This document shows positions 59,179 through 64,000 of a stretch of DNA of 64,000 nt, in pieces. Location of the stretch: NCBI RefSeq assembly GCF_032062135.1, contig NC_092859.1, positions 41,413,008 to 41,477,007 of the forward strand, given 5' to 3'. Position numbers and translations under genes: made by a program. The DNA is from Pyxicephalus adspersus. Taxonomy: Eukaryota > Chordata > Amphibia > Anura > Pyxicephalidae. The first letter of the stretch is position 1. Each line of letters opens with the position of its first letter. Under the pieces are notes generated by a model. The model was not told the DNA's origin and searched no databases. It worked only from the letters and a program-made list of their open reading frames with translations.

Positions 59179-59344
59179 CTTTTAATGCTTCTTGAACCCA
59201 GAAGAAAAACTCTTTTCTTTTTAAAACCTCCTTAAGACATGCAATGTGATCTTCATTAATTTCCGAAAGCAATTTTTTGGTTTTGACAACTTCATCACTA
59301 ATACAAGATAAAGGCTCATGCTTATAGTTCTCAAAATTATCTGC
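59179..59344 (-). CDS. rnf213: RNF213 exon, window exon 2
   Basis: 166 nt, from ADNFENYKHEPLSC to VQEALK plus one base. The acceptor is TCTTGCAG and the donor GTATGT. Phase 0 in and phase 1 out; the next exon supplies AT to complete an Asp codon. The product is helical with no catalytic motif, part of the region leading into the AAA core. Confidence 0.9.
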
Positions 59345-60574
59345 CTGCAAGACAAGCAAGTGATTAACATAATGAAGGGAATATTTATCTAATCATTACA
59401 TGTCAAATGTTTAAAAATTCTAGCAGTTTAAGTAATCTACCAGCTTCCTATTTGTTTTTAGGATTATTATATTACAATTTATAAACCAGCTAAGTGCTGA
59501 GTTGAAGTGAGCTGTCACTACTGCTACTCCAACCTACTTGGAGTTGGCAGTTTTTGGTGCAAAGTTTGCACTGTTTACGCAAAGGGTGGGGACCTTAATT
59601 ATTTCAATCAGAGCCTCAGTCATTGTTTAAATTGATGGAGTAGGACTGAAAGAGGAAGAGGTAGCACTTTAAGCCAATAATAGTAGGTTTTACAGCCTTT
59701 GATGATGCTTTCATCTAACACAAGAACTTTTGCTGCTTAGAGAGGAGAGAAGGGGAGGGGGGCACAGCATTATCTCGTTACTCCTTTACTAATCTTATTT
59801 CTGGACTAGGTAATTGACCAAGCTATAAAGCTTGTTCATAAAAGTGAATTAAGGGACCTGACTCCGCTGTACAGTAAGGGTTGCAGCAGAAAATCAGCTG
59901 ATCCACAGCTCATTTACAGCATGCCATTATTTTTTTTATTTTATATAGATATATTATTTCACTTGGGAGATCCAACAGCCACTAATTTAAGTCACAACAC
60001 CTTTTAATGCCTAAAGCAGACCTATATTTACATATGTAATATTATGTAAAAGGATAGAAAATGTGTTTTTTTAATATATATATAGATATAGATATATATA
60101 TATTTTTAGAAGGTCCCTTCCCTTTCCATGGATTTTACCATGGATGGCTGTGGGCTCCTCCTTCTGCGCATGCCCATGACACATGTGCAAGATCCCACAT
60201 ATGTCATCGGGGGCCTTGCTCCAGGGTATAAAAAAGTACTCAAGCGCACTGTGTATCCGTGGGATGTTATGAAATGTGCTATGAAGAGACCATATTTGAC
60301 AATATGTTCACTTTAATCTAAGTAATTTTGTATCTAGCCAATGCAGCCCTAACTACAAGTATTTTTAAACCATGATCATCATGGGCTTTAAGACTACGTC
60401 AAATTCAGGCTCTAAAATTAGCCCCTTATTGTTAAAAGTTCAGATTTAGTAGTTTGTAAACCCACTATTAGGTCCAACATTTACCACTACACACACAAAC
60501 ACAACCCACTAAATTACAGTTAATAACAATAAACAACATATTGGTATATACAAAAAAGAACAAGTCTTACTTAC
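59345..60574. other. Intron between exons 1 and 2
   Basis: 60060..60100 is an AT-rich microsatellite, and 60110..60310 resembles the repeats at 5030 and 52170 (GCGCATGCCC, CATGTGCAAGATCCCACATA). No gene. Confidence 0.4.
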
Positions 60575-61194
60575 AAATTGCAACAGGGTTTCCAAAGTTT
60601 GAAAGTCTCCATTTAGCTTCAAAAGTTTTTTTACATCATAGATGACCTTTACTGAACAAAAAGCTACATTAAGTTGGTGGTACTGTTCTATTTGCCTCAC
60701 ACGATCAGAGATCCATTTCCCTGTATTTAGGACTCCCATGGGCAGCAAGATTTTAAGCTCCTTTTCCAGTTTTTGGTAATTGTTTTTGAAATCTGCTAAA
60801 AACTCATCCACAACATCAAACGTCACTTTTCCCGATTCAAGATCATTATAAATCTCTTTACACTTTTCAAAGCATGGATTGAAGAGTTCATTAATTATTC
60901 TATCAACTGTGAACTCCAAATCATTTTCATCTTCACTCTGATCAGGCGATTCTTTATGTGAGCTTTCAGCAAGAGCCTTGGCTTGTGTCTCCCAACAAGT
61001 GATGAAGATGTGGCTATTCCTAAAATTGTTTAGGTGTTCAGCCATGGACAGCGCAGGGGCACTGAGGTTATAATATGACACATCAAGTCTGGTAAACTTG
61101 TCAGAGGAATTAAGGGTCTTTACTGGTAAAATATCAATTAGCTTCTGTTCTCCTATGTCTTGTGAGTGTTTTGAGATGATTTCAGAAACATTTA
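60575..61194 (-). CDS. rnf213: RNF213 exon, window exon 1 (stalk region)
   Basis: This is the most 5' coding exon in the window, 620 nt. It begins with two bases of a split codon, then NVSEIISKHSQDIGEQ, and ends LETLLQF before a strong GTAAGTAAG donor in phase 0. The acceptor is a T-rich tract ending TTTAAG. The product is helical and charged, with an acidic stretch near its middle (SPDQSEDENDLEF), and no enzyme motif. It fits the N-terminal stalk that precedes the AAA core. The exon before it must end with one base of a codon and was not found between 61195 and 64000. Confidence 0.88.
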
Positions 61195-61855
61195 CTTAAA
61201 TAAAAGAAAAAAAAAACATAACAACAGTTGTGTATAATGCACAATTAAGACAAATAATAAGACAAATAACTTCATTAGGGACATGCGATTATAATACACC
61301 TTTTGTTACAAGTAAGTTGAAGGCAATAAATGTTGTAAATGCTTGTGACCAGGTACAGTATAAACATAAAAAATTGACAACTTGCTACGGACTTGTTCTT
61401 GTGGTAGTTCACTAAAACACAAAACAACGAAATGCAGATCAACTGTACATGTCAATGACTTGATGTCAAAAGATTTTCAAGGCAATATCAAAAAATGCCA
61501 AAACCTGCCAACACTAGACCATAGGATAATAGACTATTTGAAAAGGTGGAAAGAAGCAATGGAACCGCTGCTCGTTTGATCACACAAAACGTGTGCAAAA
61601 CGTGTGTAGAAATCAGGTGTTTTGAGGAAGACAAAGGCATTACACCAATGATTTTAAGAGTCCAATTTATTTCATTATAAATATCCAAAGTAGGAACTAG
61701 TAGAAATATTTGGGTGTTTATTAAGCCTTCCTTGCATCAGAGCTTGACCAGATGTATTGAGAGGTAATTGATTGATATTGATAATTTTAATTATTTGGAT
61801 ATCCAATAGAAAATTATTTGCTCAGGTGTCATCTAAAATTCTAGGTTCCCTTTAA

Positions 61856-64000
61856 CCTTCCTATATACCTAGCTTACTGTTACTATCCATGATGTTAACT
61901 GGTCGGTTTTGACCCATTTCTTTAATCAGCCATAAAAATATCTTCAAAACAATTATTTTTCATCCAATTTGTTTCTTACCTCTTGGTTACCTTGTTAGGC
62001 TTTCTTATCCATGAAAAGATTAAAAGATTGGTTTTAATATTTTTGGTGTGACCCCCTTGGCTTTTCTTTGATCGCATAACTCTCGATTTTAATAAAAAAT
62101 AAATGGTAAAATGAACCTCAAAAGAACTATATAAGTAAATAAAAGGTTGTTATGTTACCAGACTATTACTGAGGGGTATTAAAACACATCTCCTAATTAT
62201 TTGTTTTTTATTTCTTTTTATGTTATTATTATTAACTATAGTAAGATCTATGGTGTTACGGGTCAGTTTTGACCCATATATATTTATTTCAACAAAAGGC
62301 AAAAAAAACGTTTTTTTTCTTTCAAAAATAGAAAAGCATAACAAGTAATAATACAAAATGTAGATTTGCAAGTTTAAAAAAACAACCAATCAAGCATATC
62401 ACACTAATAGAAATTCTTTGTGCAAGAACATGCATGTTGTGTGTGTTTAGATGCATGTGTGGCAAAAAGTGAAACTCAGGGCTGGCTGAGGATGCTGACG
62501 CTAATGCTCTTTGTGTTGTTAATGACGTGGACGGAGTGCTTGGCGAGCTCTGCAGCTGTCTGACAAAGGCTGTAGTGACTGGGTCTCGGGGAACCCGTCA
62601 ATGTGCGCCTTGACAAGGGAATTTCCTAGCTCCTCAAGAAACATTCTCTGCTTGTTTTTTCCAACCCAGTTGGATGTGGGTCCACAACACAAACGCATCA
62701 TACGCAGACACATCTAAGATGTTATATAACACAACCATTGTCCATCTGCTGGTCATTCGCTGACAAATGTAGCTGGCAGTCAGCTTGTTCAGGTTGTCCA
62801 CTCCTTTGTTTTTATTGTAATTCAGGATAAGTATGGGCTATTTGTCATTTTTTGATGACACAGCTGCATCTTTGTGAAAAGTGGATATAAGTATAAGTGT
62901 TTCCTCCTGAGAAGTCGAAGGTCATAGCTGGTAAAAAAAAAAAACTGTCACGCGTGATATTGTGACCCCGCAGTCATATTAAGGACCACACGTTTTCCTT
63001 GGTTTTTCTCTGGGATGCCACTTGCAGGTTTGCCTGTAAAAATCTGTAGATTCCACGCATAGCTTGTTTTGCATAACAGGCTGCCCAGGTTTAATTTCGT
63101 ATTTGCCTGGCTTACTGGGCATTTATTGCCGGAAGGGGCATTTTCCACGGAAAGGGACAAAACGTTCATCTACTGAGGCCCAGGGAGCCGCACTGTGGAA
63201 GGAGCCGCACTCATCTGTGCCCAACATCCCTGATGGGAGCAAGCTTGTCAGCTTTTGCTCTAGTATCTCTGTTGTCAAATCTGAGAACTCTTGAGATCAT
63301 TCGAAAGGTCGGAAGTGACATTGTTGACCGGAAAATTGTTCTGCCTGATGACGCATCCCAGAGACTATGACTGGCCTCATTATAGAATCTGTACACTCCA
63401 GCAAGAAGAAGAACACCAATATTAGTATCCAGGCATTCCTCAACAATGTCATTCCACATGTCCCCATGGACTTTTGTTCCTTCAAGGTTTATCATAGAAA
63501 TTATGACTTTTTTATTGACAATGTCACTTAATCTAGTCACAGCAAACCTCGTGATCCCAGGGGTCATTTTTTTGACATTTTCAGCAGCTTGTCATGTATG
63601 TCAGGAGGTACTGAACTCCATCAGATGTTACTTTTAAATTTGAATGTTTCAGCAGGAATGGAAACAGTTTCAGCAGTGGTGGCCTCCTCATTAGACTCAT
63701 CAGATGTGTCTGTGAATTCTGGTTAACACTCTACTTCATCTTCCATCTCAGAAACCTGTTTATTCGTATCCCTATGCTGGTCTGCATCCTCTGTCTCATT
63801 TTCATCCAAGATATAATCCATAATTTTACTTTTTGTATATCTTCTATGCATTTTTGCAATATACAAAAAGGAGATGTGTGCTTTGCAAGTAACAAGACTA
63901 ACTGAATAGTTCCTTCTATGTCTGGAATGCCTGTTTGTTTTGTCTGTTTTGCTACAGATAAAAAGCCTGAGGGATAAGCCCTGAATATAGGAGGGGGAAG
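61856..64000 (-). mobile_element. PiggyBac-like transposon, right end outside the window
   Basis: A TTAA at 61852..61855 is followed by CCTTCCTATATACCTAG, the kind of terminus piggyBac elements have. A phrase close to GGTCAGTTTTGACCC occurs at 61903..61918 and again at 62261..62277, as a repeated near-palindrome near the end. The transposase relic follows on the minus strand. The other terminus was not reached. It lies in the intron 5' of window exon 1. Confidence 0.75.
62460..63821 (-). pseudogene. PiggyBac transposase pseudogene
   Basis: It starts MDYILDENETEDADQHRD at 63821 with the acidic N-terminus usual for piggyBac transposases. Then comes a stop at 63723..63725 and more stops and shifts near 63570..63640. 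The 63211..63567 stretch (VYRFYNEASHSLWDASSG, then TFRMISRVLRFDNRD) is a clear piggyBac core. 62948..63169 has SYAWNLQIFTGKPASG, and 62519..62713 the FLEELGNSLVKAHIDG end. So the whole length is represented but in several frames. Not functional. Confidence 0.87.

Larger units (their letters stand above)
281..61194 (-). other. rnf213: RNF213 gene, internal part (31 exons; both ends outside the window)
   Basis: This is the span of a giant E3 ubiquitin ligase gene read right to left. What is seen: a RING finger with all eight zinc ligands, two canonical AAA Walker A/B pairs plus a third Walker A, and exon joins whose codon phases agree at 29 of 30 junctions. What is known of the family: RNF213 is a cytosolic protein of about 5,200 residues in human, with a stalk, a six-unit dynein-like AAA core, and an E3 module with RING and RZ fingers. 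It acts in ubiquitylation of bacterial lipopolysaccharide and of lipid-droplet or viral targets, and human variants predispose to moyamoya disease. The exons here give about 3,200 residues, from the stalk to just before the RZ finger. Fish have several RNF213 paralogues, so an RNF213-like paralogue is possible, but nothing here demands it. Confidence 0.93.

Overview
The window is a piece of a vertebrate nuclear genome, most likely a frog. The reasons are long introns with GT/AG splice sites, one very large vertebrate gene spread over almost the whole window, and dense interspersed DNA transposons, MITEs and a tRNA-derived SINE of amphibian type. Species is not determined; a ranoid frog is only a guess from repeat style.

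The single host gene is on the minus strand and is recognised as RNF213, the giant AAA+ / RING E3 ubiquitin ligase. I placed 31 internal coding exons between 61194 (most 5' in the window) and 281 (most 3'), about 9.6 kb of coding sequence or roughly 3,200 residues. Splice phases agree at every junction except one (22286 to 18252), where an exon appears to be unseen or lost. Both ends of the gene lie outside: the N-terminal part is beyond 64000, and the RZ finger and C-terminus are beyond position 1. In order the exons encode an N-terminal stalk part, an AAA module with a Walker A split by an intron, one 3.55 kb exon holding two canonical AAA modules, an acidic linker, a long helical hinge region, the RING finger (14514..14696), and the E3 shell/core region.

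The introns hold the rest. 666..1956 is a nearly complete mariner with 31 bp perfect inverted ends and a frameshifted transposase. About 18328..19060 is an older mariner relic. About 24440..28025 is a Tc1-like element cut into pieces by at least four later insertions. 61856 to beyond 64000 is a piggyBac-like element with a broken transposase. Two repeat families recur through the window: a roughly 220 bp full-length palindrome, and a TTAA-flanked family with ends like CCTCCCTAGCGGT that may have been moved by a piggyBac-type transposase. There is also a 31 bp minisatellite next to an assembly gap (31890..32145), AT microsatellites, a SINE with A and B boxes, and several unclassified CpG-containing repeats.

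No second host gene, RNA gene or CRISPR array could be supported.
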